This document shows, piece after piece, positions 26,917 through 35,896 of a DNA stretch of 64,000 nt. Position 1 is the first letter of the stretch; each line of letters begins with the position of its first letter. The notes under the pieces were generated by a model, which was not told where the DNA came from, made no database searches, and was given only the letters and a program-made list of their open reading frames with translations. The translations under genes and the position numbers were made by a program. Origin of the DNA: Burkholderiaceae bacterium (GTDB lineage: Bacteria; Pseudomonadota; Gammaproteobacteria; Burkholderiales; Burkholderiaceae_C); contig JACKLI010000001.1 of the NCBI GenBank assembly GCA_024235995.1, forward strand, positions 3,634,318 through 3,698,317. Reading direction: 5' to 3'.

Positions 26917-28119
26917 TCAAACCCGCTCCAGCACCACCGCAATGCCCTGCCCCACGCCGATGCACATGGTGCACAGCGCGTATCGGCCACCCAGCGTGTG
27001 CAGCTGGCTCACGGCCGTGGTGGCCAGGCGCGCGCCGGATGCGCCCAGCGGGTGGCCCAGGGCAATGGCACCGCCCCAACGGTTGACGCGCGGGTCGTCG
27101 TCCCGGACACCCAGGTCGCGCAGCACCGCCAGGCCCTGGGCGGCAAAGGCTTCGTTGAGCTCGATCACGTCCATCTGCTCGAGCGTCAGGCCGGTCAGCT
27201 GCAGCACCTTGCGCACCGCCGGCGCGGGGCCGAAGCCCATGATGCGCGGGGCCACGCCGGCCGTGGCCATGCCGAGCACGCGGGCCTTGGGGGTGAGGCC
27301 GTACTGCCTGGCCGCTTCTTCGTTGGCCAGCAGCAGCGCGCAGGCGCCGTCGTTGATGCCGCTGGCGTTGCCGGCGGTGACGGAGCCGTCGGGGCGCACC
27401 ACGCCTTTCAGCTTGGCCAGCGCCTCCAGCGTGGTCTTGCGCGGGTGCTCGTCGGTGCCGACGACGATGGGGTCGCCCTTTTTCTGCGCGATGGTGACGG
27501 CGCAGATTTCCTGGGCCAGGTGACCGGCGGCGATGGCGGCGGCGGCCTTGTCCTGGCTGGCCAGGGCCATGCGGTCCTGGGCCTCGCGTTCGATCCTGAA
27601 GTCCACCGCCACGTTCTCGGCGGTCTCAGGCATGGAGTCGATGCCGTACTGGGCCTTCATCAGCTTGTTGACGAAGCGCCAGCCGATGGTGGTGTCGTAC
27701 ACCGCGTTGCTGCGGCTGAAGGCGCTCTCGGCCTTGGGCATGACGAAAGGCGCGCGGCTCATGGATTCGACACCGCCGGCGATCATCAGGCGCGCCTCGC
27801 CAGCCTTGATGGCGCGCGCGGCGCTGCCCACGGCGTCCAGGCCCGAGCCGCACAGGCGGTTGATGGTGGCGCCGGGCACGTCGATGGGCAGGCCGGCCAG
27901 CAGAGCCGACATGCGCGCGACGTTGCGGTTGTCTTCGCCGGCCTGGTTGGCGCAGCCGTAGAGCAGGTCGGTGAGGGCGGCCCAGTCGACGTTCGGGTTG
28001 CGCTGCATCAGGGCCTTGATGGGCACGGCGCCCAGGTCGTCGGTGCGCACGCTGCTGAGCGCGCCGCCGTAGCGGCCGAAGGGGGTGCGGATGGCGTCGC
28101 AGATGAAAGCTTGGGTCAT
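26917..28119 (-). CDS. pcaF: Acetyl-CoA acyltransferase, likely 3-oxoadipyl-CoA thiolase
   Basis: Thiolase of 400 aa. Catalytic Cys in NRLCGSGLDAVG (about 90), His in GGAIALGHPLGASGAR (about 357) and second Cys in CTMCIGVGQG (about 387). Length, the N-terminus AFICDAIRTPFGRYGGALS and the GHPLGASGARL variant fit 3-oxoadipyl-CoA thiolase of the beta-ketoadipate/phenylacetate pathways (succinyl-CoA plus acetyl-CoA), but no other pca gene lies beside it, so another beta-ketothiolase role is possible. Start ATG 28119. Confidence 0.88.
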   Translation of the reverse strand: MTQAFICDAIRTPFGRYGGALSSVRTDDLGAVPIKALMQRNPNVDWAALTDLLYGCANQAGEDNRNVARMSALLAGLPIDVPGATINRLCGSGLDAVGSAARAIKAGEARLMIAGGVESMSRAPFVMPKAESAFSRSNAVYDTTIGWRFVNKLMKAQYGIDSMPETAENVAVDFRIEREAQDRMALASQDKAAAAIAAGHLAQEICAVTIAQKKGDPIVVGTDEHPRKTTLEALAKLKGVVRPDGSVTAGNASGINDGACALLLANEEAARQYGLTPKARVLGMATAGVAPRIMGFGPAPAVRKVLQLTGLTLEQMDVIELNEAFAAQGLAVLRDLGVRDDDPRVNRWGGAIALGHPLGASGARLATTAVSQLHTLGGRYALCTMCIGVGQGIAVVLERV

Positions 28120-28200
28120 GGAGGGCTCCGGGTCGATGCGTGGGTTTTTCAAACGACGCCGATGTTATGCGAAGGCGCCCGCGTGCTACCCTCGCGCACC

Positions 28201-28635
28201 ATGTTCGCCCCCACGCAAGAGCAAGTGCGCCGATTTTTCTGCGAGGCCTGGGCCAAGTCGCAGGCCGGCCAGCCGCTGCAGGCCATCGAGCAGCTGGCCG
28301 CCGGCTGGGTGGCCGAGCACCCCGAGTGGCACGCCGAGCTGGCCGACGCGGACGCCGCGGTGGCGCGCGACTACGGCGAGGGCGCGGTGGGCGGCAACCC
28401 TTTTTTGCACCTGTCGATGCACCTGTCGATCAGCGAGCAGTGCAGCATCGACCAGCCGGCCGGCATCCGCCAGGCGGTGGAGCTGCTGGCCGCCCGCCGG
28501 GGCGACCTGCACACCGCCCACCACGAGGTGATGGACTGCCTGGGCCAGATGCTGGCCGACGCGCAGGCGCGGCGCGGCGCCCCCGATGGCGCGGCCTACC
28601 TGGACTGCGTGCGCCGGCGCGCCACGGGACCTTGA
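28201..28635 (+). CDS. DUF1841 family protein
   Basis: Small cytosolic protein of 144 aa. Conserved DUF1841 segments: PEWHAELADADAAVARDY and GNPFLHLSMHLSISEQCSIDQP (split around residues 64-85), plus the late HEVMDCLGQMLADAQ. Function unknown; widespread in proteobacteria. Divergent from pcaF across 81 bases. Confidence 0.9.
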   Translation: MFAPTQEQVRRFFCEAWAKSQAGQPLQAIEQLAAGWVAEHPEWHAELADADAAVARDYGEGAVGGNPFLHLSMHLSISEQCSIDQPAGIRQAVELLAARRGDLHTAHHEVMDCLGQMLADAQARRGAPDGAAYLDCVRRRATGP

Positions 28636-28643
28636 GTCAGCTA

Positions 28644-28704
28644 TTTTATTGATAGCTTGTGGGGCATGTTCGACGCCGGCTACAGCCCTATTTGATTCAT
28701 TTTT
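28644..28704 (+). repeat. Dispersed repeat copy D (GATAGCTG family)
   Basis: Reads TTTTATTGATAGCTTGTGGG at the left and CCCTATTTGATTCATTTTT at the right; lies just after the DUF1841 stop and ends before a terminator. Confidence 0.75.
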
Positions 28705-28712
28705 CGAGCACA

Positions 28713-28750
28713 CCAACAAAAAAACCCGCCGGCGGCGGGTTTTTTGTTGG
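28713..28750. terminator. Bidirectional terminator
   Basis: Near-perfect palindrome centred on CCCGCC GGC GGCGGG with flanking A-run and T-run (CCAACAAAAAAA ... TTTTTTGTTGG), between convergent DUF1841 and cytochrome c4 genes. Confidence 0.88.
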
Positions 28751-28766
28751 CCTGGGGACGCCGCAA

Positions 28767-29435
28767 TCAGCGGAAACGCCCCTGCGGCACCGTGCGCACG
28801 TCGCCCGGCAGCGAGCCGATGTAGTAGGCGATGGCCTTCAGCTCGGCGTTGGAGAACTGCTTGGCCATGCCGGCCATGATGGGGTTGCCGCGGCCCCAGG
28901 TGCTGTGGGTGTCGTCCTTGTAGGCCGTGAGCGCGGCGTACAGGTAGTCGGGGTACTGGCCGGCGATCTTGGGGTAGGCCGGGTCGATCGGCTTGTTGAA
29001 GTTCTCGCCGTGGCAAGACACGCAAGCACCCTTTTGCAGCAGGGCCGCCACGTCGGCGCGGGCCGCCGGCGGCGTGGCCGGCACCTCGGGCGCGCCCTTG
29101 ACCTCGCCCAGCGCCGTGTAGTAGGCGGCCACGTCGGCGATGTCCTGCTCGGTCAGCGAGCCGGCGATGCCGCGCATGCTGGGGTGCTTGCGCGTGCCCT
29201 TCTTGTATTCGCCCAGCACGGTCTCGATGTACTTGGTGTTCTGGCCGGCGATCTTGGGGACGTGGTAGACCTCGGGGAAGTTGGTCTTGTAGTCCATGAT
29301 GCCGTGGCAGCCGATGCACATGGCCACCTTGCCCTCGCCCGCCTCGATATTGCCCTTGACCTGGGCCTGGGCAGTCGTCGCCAGGCCGGCGGCGGCGATG
29401 AGTGCAGCGAACATCGGGGACAGGTTCGGTTTCAT
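28767..29435 (-). CDS. Di-heme cytochrome c4-type protein
   Basis: Periplasmic electron carrier of 222 aa with signal peptide (LATTAQAQ). Two cytochrome c domains, each with a heme motif: CIGCH (about 40) and CVSCH (about 135), with Met ligands in HPSMRGIAGSL and NPIMAGMAKQFS. Cytochrome c4 usually passes electrons to terminal oxidases, so it may feed the caa3 oxidase 8 kb away (inference). Start 29435 chosen over 29453, which adds six residues before the signal. Confidence 0.92.
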   Translation of the reverse strand: MKPNLSPMFAALIAAAGLATTAQAQVKGNIEAGEGKVAMCIGCHGIMDYKTNFPEVYHVPKIAGQNTKYIETVLGEYKKGTRKHPSMRGIAGSLTEQDIADVAAYYTALGEVKGAPEVPATPPAARADVAALLQKGACVSCHGENFNKPIDPAYPKIAGQYPDYLYAALTAYKDDTHSTWGRGNPIMAGMAKQFSNAELKAIAYYIGSLPGDVRTVPQGRFR

Positions 29436-29545
29436 TTTGCGCGCACAATCCATGTTGTTTGATCCAGATCAGCGGCCGATTGTAATCAAGCTTATCCGCC
29501 CGCTGAGCGCCATTCCCTCTTGACCGCCACAGGCCATCATCCAGC

Positions 29546-30388
29546 ATGAAATTCCAGGGCACCGATTCCTACGTCGCCACGCAAGACCTGATGCTTGCCG
29601 TGAACGCCTCCATCACCCTCAAGCGCCCGCTGCTGGTCAAGGGCGAGCCGGGCACCGGCAAGACCATGCTGGCCGAGGAAGTGGCCAGCGCCCTGAAGCT
29701 GCCACTGCTGCAATGGCACATCAAGTCGACCACCAAGGCGCAGCAGGGCCTGTACGAGTACGACGCCGTCAGCCGCCTGCGCGACAGCCAGCTGGGCGAC
29801 GACCGGGTCAAGGACATCCACAACTACATCGTCAAGGGCGTGCTGTGGCAGGCCTTCACGGCCGACGAGCCAGTGGCGCTGCTGATCGACGAGATCGACA
29901 AGGCCGACATCGAGTTTCCCAACGACCTGCTGCGCGAGCTGGACCGCATGGAGTTCCACTGCTACGAGACGCGCGAGACCGTCCGCGCCCGGCACCGCCC
30001 GGTGGTGTTCATCACCTCCAACAACGAGAAGGAGCTGCCCGACGCCTTCCTGCGCCGCTGCTTCTTCCACTACATCAGGTTTCCCGACCCGGAGACGATG
30101 AAGCAGATCGTCGACGTGCACTTCCCCGACCTCAAGAAAGACCTGCTGGCCGCCGCCATGAAGGTGTTCTTCGACGTGCGCGGCCTGCCGGGCCTGAAGA
30201 AAAAGCCCTCCACCAGCGAGCTGCTGGACTGGCTGAAACTGCTGGTGGCCGAGGACATCCCCGCCGAGGCCCTGCACAGCAAGGACGACAAGGTGGCCGT
30301 GCCGCCGCTGGTGGGCGCGCTGCTGAAGAACGAGCAGGACACCACGCTGTTCGAGAAGCTGGTGTTCATGAACCAGCGCAACCGCTGA
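29546..30388 (+). CDS. MoxR-type AAA+ ATPase
   Basis: AAA+ chaperone-like ATPase, 280 aa. Walker A GEPGTGKT (about 32-39), Walker B LLIDEIDKAD (about 113), sensor 1 FITSNNEKELPDAF and arginine finger LRRCFFHY. MoxR proteins pair with VWA-domain partners and help insert metals or assemble complexes. The partner VWA gene lies about 900 bases downstream, in the same direction, separated by a small membrane protein and a GNAT gene. Confidence 0.93.
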   Translation: MKFQGTDSYVATQDLMLAVNASITLKRPLLVKGEPGTGKTMLAEEVASALKLPLLQWHIKSTTKAQQGLYEYDAVSRLRDSQLGDDRVKDIHNYIVKGVLWQAFTADEPVALLIDEIDKADIEFPNDLLRELDRMEFHCYETRETVRARHRPVVFITSNNEKELPDAFLRRCFFHYIRFPDPETMKQIVDVHFPDLKKDLLAAAMKVFFDVRGLPGLKKKPSTSELLDWLKLLVAEDIPAEALHSKDDKVAVPPLVGALLKNEQDTTLFEKLVFMNQRNR

Positions 30389-30392
30389 AGCC

Positions 30393-30605
30393 ATGCCCGC
30401 CCTGCTGGTCAAGGTCCTGTCGGACGCCGTCGGCTTCGTCGGCGGCGCGCTGGCCGGCTACTGGCTGGCGCGCGTGGCCGGCATCGACGTGCTGCGCGAT
30501 CTGCACACCAACGCCAGCGTCATCGCCATCGCGGCCATCGGCCTGTGCGGCGGCGTCGGACTGGGCGCCGCCCGGCGCTGGCGCCAGGCGCGCGACGCGG
30601 GTTGA
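30393..30605 (+). CDS. Small two-helix membrane protein, unknown
   Basis: Protein of 70 aa with two membrane-spanning stretches (about 8-27 and 41-60) and a basic C-terminal tail (RRWRQARDAG). Starts 4 bases after the MoxR gene stop, so probably co-transcribed. Not recognised as a named family; GG-rich first helix (GFVGGALAGYWLA). Confidence 0.72.
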   Translation: MPALLVKVLSDAVGFVGGALAGYWLARVAGIDVLRDLHTNASVIAIAAIGLCGGVGLGAARRWRQARDAG

Positions 30606-30625
30606 AACAAACCGAGGAGCCGCCG

Positions 30626-31228
30626 ATGGCCTTTGTCGAACCCGTCACGCTGCGCGAGCGCGGCATCCGCCTGGAGCCGCTGGCGCTGGCGCACGAGGCC
30701 GGCCTGCGCGCCGCCGCCGCCGACGGCCAGCTGTGGCGCATTCGCGTCACCAGCGTGCCCGAGCCCGAGCAGACGCGCGCCTACATCGAGACCGCCCTGC
30801 AGATGCGCGAGCAGGGCGACCGCTTCGCCTTCGCCGTCGTCGACGAGGCCAGCGCCCGCGTGCTGGGCTCCACCAGCTTCCACGACATCCTGCCAGCCGT
30901 GCGGCGCGTCGAGATCGGCTACACGTGGTACGCCCAGAGCGTGCAGCGCACGCACGTCAACACCACCGCCAAGCTGCTGATGATGGGCCACGCCTTCGAC
31001 ACCCTGGGCTGCCAGGCGGTGGGCTGGCGCACCGACAACTACAACTTCGCCAGCCAGCGCGCCATCGAGCGCCTGGGCGCCCGCAAGGACGGCGTGATCC
31101 GCCACCACGCGCTGCGCCGCGACGGCACCGTGCGCGACACCGTGATGTACAGCATGACGGCCGGCGAGTGGCCCGAGGCGCGGGCGCAGCTGCTCTATTT
31201 GTTGGATCGACGCACGCCGGCTGCATAA
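30626..31228 (+). CDS. GNAT family N-acetyltransferase (RimJ/RimL-like)
   Basis: Acetyl-CoA-dependent N-acetyltransferase, 200 aa. Start ATG 30626 with a good GAGGAG site; a longer frame to 30545 overlaps the previous gene. The GNAT fold is indicated by RVEIGYTWYAQSVQRT (strand 4) followed by TTAKLLMMGHAFDTLGCQAVGWRTDNYNFASQRAIERLGA in pieces, the RimL-type arrangement. Substrate unknown. Sits inside the MoxR-VWA block. Confidence 0.9.
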   Translation: MAFVEPVTLRERGIRLEPLALAHEAGLRAAAADGQLWRIRVTSVPEPEQTRAYIETALQMREQGDRFAFAVVDEASARVLGSTSFHDILPAVRRVEIGYTWYAQSVQRTHVNTTAKLLMMGHAFDTLGCQAVGWRTDNYNFASQRAIERLGARKDGVIRHHALRRDGTVRDTVMYSMTAGEWPEARAQLLYLLDRRTPAA

Positions 31229-31246
31229 GCGCTGGAGGCCCCATCC

Positions 31247-32434
31247 ATGCTGATCGACTTCTTCTACACCCTGCGCGCGGCCAAGCTGCCCGTGTCGGTC
31301 AAGGAATTCCTGACCCTGCTCGAAGCCCTGCAGGCCGACGTGGTCGGCCCCCGCCAGCCCGAGGCCTGCACGATCGACGACTTTTATTACCTGGCCCGCA
31401 CCACGCTGGTCAAGGACGAGAAGCACTTCGACAAGTTCGACCGCGCCTTCGCCGCCTACTTCAAGGGCGTGGAGATGCTGACCGACTTCACCAAGGAAAT
31501 CCCGGCCGACTGGCTGCGCCAGGTGCTCGAGAAAGAGCTGACGCCCGAGCAGAAGGCCGCCATCGAGAAGATGGGCTGGGACGAGCTGATGGAGACGCTC
31601 AAGAAGCGCCTGGAGGAGCAGAAGGAGCGCCACGAGGGCGGCAGCAAGTGGATCGGCACCGGCGGCACCAGCCCCTTCGGCCACGGCGGCTACAACCCGC
31701 AGGGCGTGCGCATCGGCGGGCAGGGCAAGAACAAAAGCGCCGTCAAGGTGTGGGAAAAGCGCGCCTACCGCGACTACGACGACAGCCAGGAGCTGGGCAC
31801 GCGCAACATCAAGGTGGCGCTGCGCCGGCTGCGCAAGTTCGCGCGCGAGGGCAACGAGCTGGAGCTGGATTTGCCGGACACCATCCGTAGCACGGCAGCC
31901 AACGCCGGCTGGCTGGACATCCGCATGGTGCCCGAGCGCCACAACAACGTGAAGGTGCTGCTGCTGATGGACGTGGGCGGCACCATGGACGAGCACATCC
32001 AGCGCGTGGAGGAGCTGTTCTCGGCCACCAAGGCCGAGCTCAAGCACCTGGAGTTCTACTACTTCCACAACTGCGTGTACGACTTCATGTGGAAGAACAA
32101 CCGCCGCCGCTTCGCCGAGAAGTTCCCGACCTGGGACATCATCCGCAAGTACAACAAGGACTACAAGCTGATCTTCGTGGGCGACGCCACCATGAGCCCC
32201 TACGAGATCCTGCAGCCCGGCGGCAGCGTGGAATACAACAACGAGGAGCCGGGCGCCGAGTGGCTGCAGCGCCTGACGCACGCCTTTCCCAAGTTCGTCT
32301 GGATCAACCCCGAGCCGCCCGGCGTGTGGCAGTACCGCCAGAGCATCGCCATCGTGCAGCAGCTGATGGGCCAGCGCATGTTCCCGCTCACGCTCAAGGG
32401 GCTGGAGGATGCGATGCGGACGCTGTCCAAGTAG
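31247..32434 (+). CDS. VWA-domain protein, CoxE-like, partner of MoxR
   Basis: Protein of 395 aa, cytosolic. A helical N-terminal region (to about 150, with Lys/Glu-rich KKRLEEQKERHEGG) precedes a von Willebrand A domain. The MIDAS motif is DVGGTMDEHI (DxSxS normally), as in this CoxE-type group, so metal binding may be altered. The GGTSPFGHGGYNPQG linker is conserved in the family. With MoxR it likely remodels a membrane or metalloprotein target. Ends the rightward MoxR block. Confidence 0.9.
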   Translation: MLIDFFYTLRAAKLPVSVKEFLTLLEALQADVVGPRQPEACTIDDFYYLARTTLVKDEKHFDKFDRAFAAYFKGVEMLTDFTKEIPADWLRQVLEKELTPEQKAAIEKMGWDELMETLKKRLEEQKERHEGGSKWIGTGGTSPFGHGGYNPQGVRIGGQGKNKSAVKVWEKRAYRDYDDSQELGTRNIKVALRRLRKFAREGNELELDLPDTIRSTAANAGWLDIRMVPERHNNVKVLLLMDVGGTMDEHIQRVEELFSATKAELKHLEFYYFHNCVYDFMWKNNRRRFAEKFPTWDIIRKYNKDYKLIFVGDATMSPYEILQPGGSVEYNNEEPGAEWLQRLTHAFPKFVWINPEPPGVWQYRQSIAIVQQLMGQRMFPLTLKGLEDAMRTLSK

Positions 32435-32439
32435 GGCCG

Positions 32440-33912
32440 TCAGTCCACGCGCGGGCCGTCGGCCGGCGCCGCCGCGGCATCCTCCGCCTCCACCCGCGCC
32501 CCCAGCGAGCGCAGCAGCGCCTGGAAGTCGGGCGAGGCCCGCAGCACCTGGCCGCCGGCGGCGATCAGCTCGCTCACCTCCTGGTCGGCAATCGAGAACG
32601 CCGTCTGCACCTGCAGCAGCTGACGGCGCTGCTGCACGGGCGCGTCGCGCAGGTTGACGGTGACGACGTGGATCTGGGCATCGCGCGCAAACACGTCGCT
32701 CGCGGCCGCCGGGCCCTGCCCCTGCACCTCCCGGTGCCAGGCGCGCGCCACGTCGTGCAGGAACTCCTGCGTCTCGTTGGTGGCGCGCGCGCCGGTGCCG
32801 AACAGCAGGGCGTCGGCGACGTCGAAGATGCCGGGCACTTCGTCGCTTAGGTCGAGGTTGCGCGTGGGGTCGCGCTCGGCGTTGACCACCACCAGCACCA
32901 CCTTGCGCACGCTGCCCGGCGGGATGGCCACCTCGCGGAAGGTCTGGCGCAGGCCCCCGCTCATCAGCGCGCGGTCCAGCAGGCGCTGCACGCCCAGGTT
33001 GTCGGCCAGGCCGCCGTCCACCAGGTGGATATAGGGGCGCGCGCTGGCGTCCAGGTACTCGTTGATCTGCGCGCGATACAGGCGCTGGCGGTAGTCGGCC
33101 GGGCCCTGGGCGCCGATGCCGGCCGCGTGGGCCAGCGCGCCCGCCACGGGGGCCGGGCACTGGCCGGCGTGGTTCTTCACCGTCAGCGGGCTGAGCGCGA
33201 TCGGCACCGCCGACGAGGCCGCCACCGCAAAGGAAAGCGGCACGGCGCCCAGGTCCGAGCAGATCAGCGCGAACTGGTCCCAGGTGAACTCGAAGCCGTG
33301 GCCGCGCGTGAGGTCGGTGGCGGTCACGATCAGCTGCGGGTGGCGCGAGCGTGCCTCCAGGTCGGCAAAGCTCATGCCGCGGTACAGCTCGTCCAGCTGG
33401 CGCTGCAGCAGGTTGGAGCGGCCGAACCAGGGCGAGCTCAGCTCGTGCAGGCTGCCCGGGCGCAGCAGCAGCGAGATCAGGCCCTGCTGGAAGTCACGGC
33501 GCAGGAACTCCGACTCGAAGCGCGGCAGCCCCTCGCGCCCGAAGGCCGCGTAGTAGGCCGCCACGATGGAGCCGCCCGACACGCCGCTGATCAGGTCGGT
33601 CGCGTCCAGCAGCGTCAGCGGCTTGCCGTTCCAGTCGAAGTGCACCGCGTCCAGCGCGCGCAGCACGCCGTAGCCGAACGCCGCCGCGCGCGCGCCGCCG
33701 CCCGAGAGGGTGACGGCCATCACCAGGCTGGGGTCGCGCTGCTCGTTGACGTGCGCCGCCTGCAGCTGCTCGGGCCGCATGGGCGCGTTGATCCAGGGGC
33801 GCACCGACGAGCAGGCCGACAGCAGCGCCAGCGCCAGCGCGCCACTCAGCGCACGCAGCCAGGCGCGGCACGGCGCGGGCGCCACACGGGTGCGGGTCGA
33901 TCCGGCATTCAT
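32440..33912 (-). CDS. Patatin-like phospholipase lipoprotein
   Basis: Membrane-anchored lipolytic acyl hydrolase of 490 aa. Lipoprotein signal with lipobox ALLSAC. Glycine-rich oxyanion loop in SGGGARAAAFGYG, nucleophile in GVSGGS (GxSxG) and the Asp of the dyad in VDGGLADN. C-terminal part (380-490) beyond the patatin core is variable. Start ATG 33912; the upstream extension to 33960 is discarded. Diverges from tamA. Confidence 0.92.
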   Translation of the reverse strand: MNAGSTRTRVAPAPCRAWLRALSGALALALLSACSSVRPWINAPMRPEQLQAAHVNEQRDPSLVMAVTLSGGGARAAAFGYGVLRALDAVHFDWNGKPLTLLDATDLISGVSGGSIVAAYYAAFGREGLPRFESEFLRRDFQQGLISLLLRPGSLHELSSPWFGRSNLLQRQLDELYRGMSFADLEARSRHPQLIVTATDLTRGHGFEFTWDQFALICSDLGAVPLSFAVAASSAVPIALSPLTVKNHAGQCPAPVAGALAHAAGIGAQGPADYRQRLYRAQINEYLDASARPYIHLVDGGLADNLGVQRLLDRALMSGGLRQTFREVAIPPGSVRKVVLVVVNAERDPTRNLDLSDEVPGIFDVADALLFGTGARATNETQEFLHDVARAWHREVQGQGPAAASDVFARDAQIHVVTVNLRDAPVQQRRQLLQVQTAFSIADQEVSELIAAGGQVLRASPDFQALLRSLGARVEAEDAAAAPADGPRVD

Positions 33913-34003
33913 CGCCAGGATTGTAGGAACGCCCTGGGCAAGCCCGGCAGCTTGGCACACGCCTCACAAAACGATACGTCCGCGCCCCTAATAAACTCAA
34001 GCC

Positions 34004-35896
34004 GTGCCTGTGCCTTGTTGTATCTCCTCCATTGGCCCGCGCGCCGCCCTGTGGCTGGCGCTGGCCCTGCTGCTGCCCGGCTGCGCCCTGCTGCCGAACG
34101 GCGATGCCGCCGCCACCGAGGCCTCGGCCACGCCGGCCGGCCCTGCCGACACCGGGCCGGCCGCACCCGGCGCGCCCGCCTTCGACATCCGCGTCGAATG
34201 CGCCGACCCGGCGCTGCGCCAGCTGGTCGAGCGCTTCAGCGACCTGCAGCGCTACCGCGGGGTGAGCGACCTGGACGCGTTCGAGCTGGAGCGCCTGATG
34301 GCGCTGGCCGGGCGCAACGCGCGCGAGCTGCTGGGCACCGAGGGCTACTTCGCGCCCGGCGTGCAGGTGCGCCGCGAGGGCGCCGCCGGCGGCCGGCCCA
34401 CGGTGGTGGTCGCCATCGAGCCCGGCCCGGCCACCACCGTGCGGCAGGTGGACGTGGACTTCGCCGGCGACATCGCCCACGATGCGGACGCCGGCGCGCA
34501 GGCGCAGCGCGCCGCCATCACCGCCGGCTGGAGCCTGCCCGCCGGCCGGCGCTTCACGCAGCAGCGCTGGTCCGACGCCAAGACCGGCGCCCTGCGCCAA
34601 CTCCTGGCCCAGCGCTACCCGCGCGGGCGCATCGCCGCCAGCCAGGCCGACGTCGACGCGCCCGCGGCGCAGGCGCGGCTGCGCGTGCAGCTCGACTCCG
34701 GCCCGCTGTTTCGCCTGGGCACGGCCCGGGTGCTGGGCGCCAGCCGCTATCCGCCCGAGCTGGCCGAGCGCCTGTCCTGGCTGCGGGCCGGCGACGCCTA
34801 CGACCAGAAGGCGCTGGTCGACGCCCAGCAGCGCCTGGTGGAAAGCGGCTACTACGACGGCGCCTCGATCACCATCGACCCCGAGGGCGACGCAGCCGCC
34901 GCGCCCGTCACCTACACCGTGACCGAGGCCAAGCGCCACAAGCTGCAGCTGGGCGTGGGCTACAGCACCGACAGCGGCCCGCGCCTGTCGCTGGAGCACC
35001 GCGACAACACCACTTTCGGCACCAGCTGGCGCAGCGACACCACGCTGCAGCTCGACCGCAAGGCGCCGCTGCTGCAGCTGGAGCTGCATTCGCTGCCCGA
35101 CGCCGACCACTGGCGCACCGCCCTGTTCGCACGCCACATGCGCCAGGACGACGGCGCGCTGGTCACCACCTCGCAGACCCTGCGCGCCGGCCGCCTGCAG
35201 AGCGGGCCGCGCTTCGACCGCAACGTCTACCTGCAGTACGAGCAGGCCAACGTCACCGGCGCGGCCAGCGTGGTCGCGCCCGACGCGCTGGTGGGCGACG
35301 GCGCCGCGCTCAGCCTCAACGCGGCCTGGACGGGGCGCTTCTTCGACTCGCCGACCCTGCCCACGCGCGGCCATGGCCTCAGCGGCGAGATCGGCGTCGG
35401 CGTCACCACCATGGGCGTGCGCAAGCCCTTCACGCGCCTGACCGGGCGCTGGCTGGACATCGTGCCGGTGGGCGCGGGCGGCAGCCGGCTGGCCCTGCGC
35501 GCCGAGGGCGGCGCCGTCATCGGCGCGCGCCAGGCGCGCCTGCCCGCCACGCAGCTGTTTCGCACCGGCGGCGACGCCACCGTGCGCGGCTACGCGTACC
35601 GCAGCATCGGCATTCCGCTGGGCGGCAACTGGGTCGGCCCCGGCCGCGTCATGGCGCTGGGCAGCGTGGAATGGCAGCGCCCCATCGCCCAGCAGCGCTG
35701 GCCCGGCCTGCTGGAGCACGTGCTGTTCGTCGACGTGGGCAGCGTGGCCAACCACGCCAGCGACCTGCGCGCCCACTGGGGCGTGGGCACCGGCCTGCGC
35801 CTGATCACGCCCGTCGGCCCGATGGAGCTGGATGTGGCCTATGGCCTGCAGTCGCACGCGTTTCGCCTGCACATGCGCGTGGGGTTCAACTTCTGA
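34004..35896 (+). CDS. tamA: TamA-like Omp85 outer-membrane assembly protein
   Basis: Outer-membrane subunit of the TAM assembly machinery, 630 aa. A lipoprotein-like N-terminus (ALLLPGCALLP) is followed by periplasmic POTRA-type repeats (about 60-300) and an Omp85 barrel with the VRGYAYRSIG motif in strand 14-16 and a final FNF. Start is GTG at 34004 (GTG at 34010 is also possible) with no strong ribosome site. Its stop overlaps the tamB start by one base, so they are one operon. Confidence 0.9.
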   Translation: MPVPCCISSIGPRAALWLALALLLPGCALLPNGDAAATEASATPAGPADTGPAAPGAPAFDIRVECADPALRQLVERFSDLQRYRGVSDLDAFELERLMALAGRNARELLGTEGYFAPGVQVRREGAAGGRPTVVVAIEPGPATTVRQVDVDFAGDIAHDADAGAQAQRAAITAGWSLPAGRRFTQQRWSDAKTGALRQLLAQRYPRGRIAASQADVDAPAAQARLRVQLDSGPLFRLGTARVLGASRYPPELAERLSWLRAGDAYDQKALVDAQQRLVESGYYDGASITIDPEGDAAAAPVTYTVTEAKRHKLQLGVGYSTDSGPRLSLEHRDNTTFGTSWRSDTTLQLDRKAPLLQLELHSLPDADHWRTALFARHMRQDDGALVTTSQTLRAGRLQSGPRFDRNVYLQYEQANVTGAASVVAPDALVGDGAALSLNAAWTGRFFDSPTLPTRGHGLSGEIGVGVTTMGVRKPFTRLTGRWLDIVPVGAGGSRLALRAEGGAVIGARQARLPATQLFRTGGDATVRGYAYRSIGIPLGGNWVGPGRVMALGSVEWQRPIAQQRWPGLLEHVLFVDVGSVANHASDLRAHWGVGTGLRLITPVGPMELDVAYGLQSHAFRLHMRVGFNF

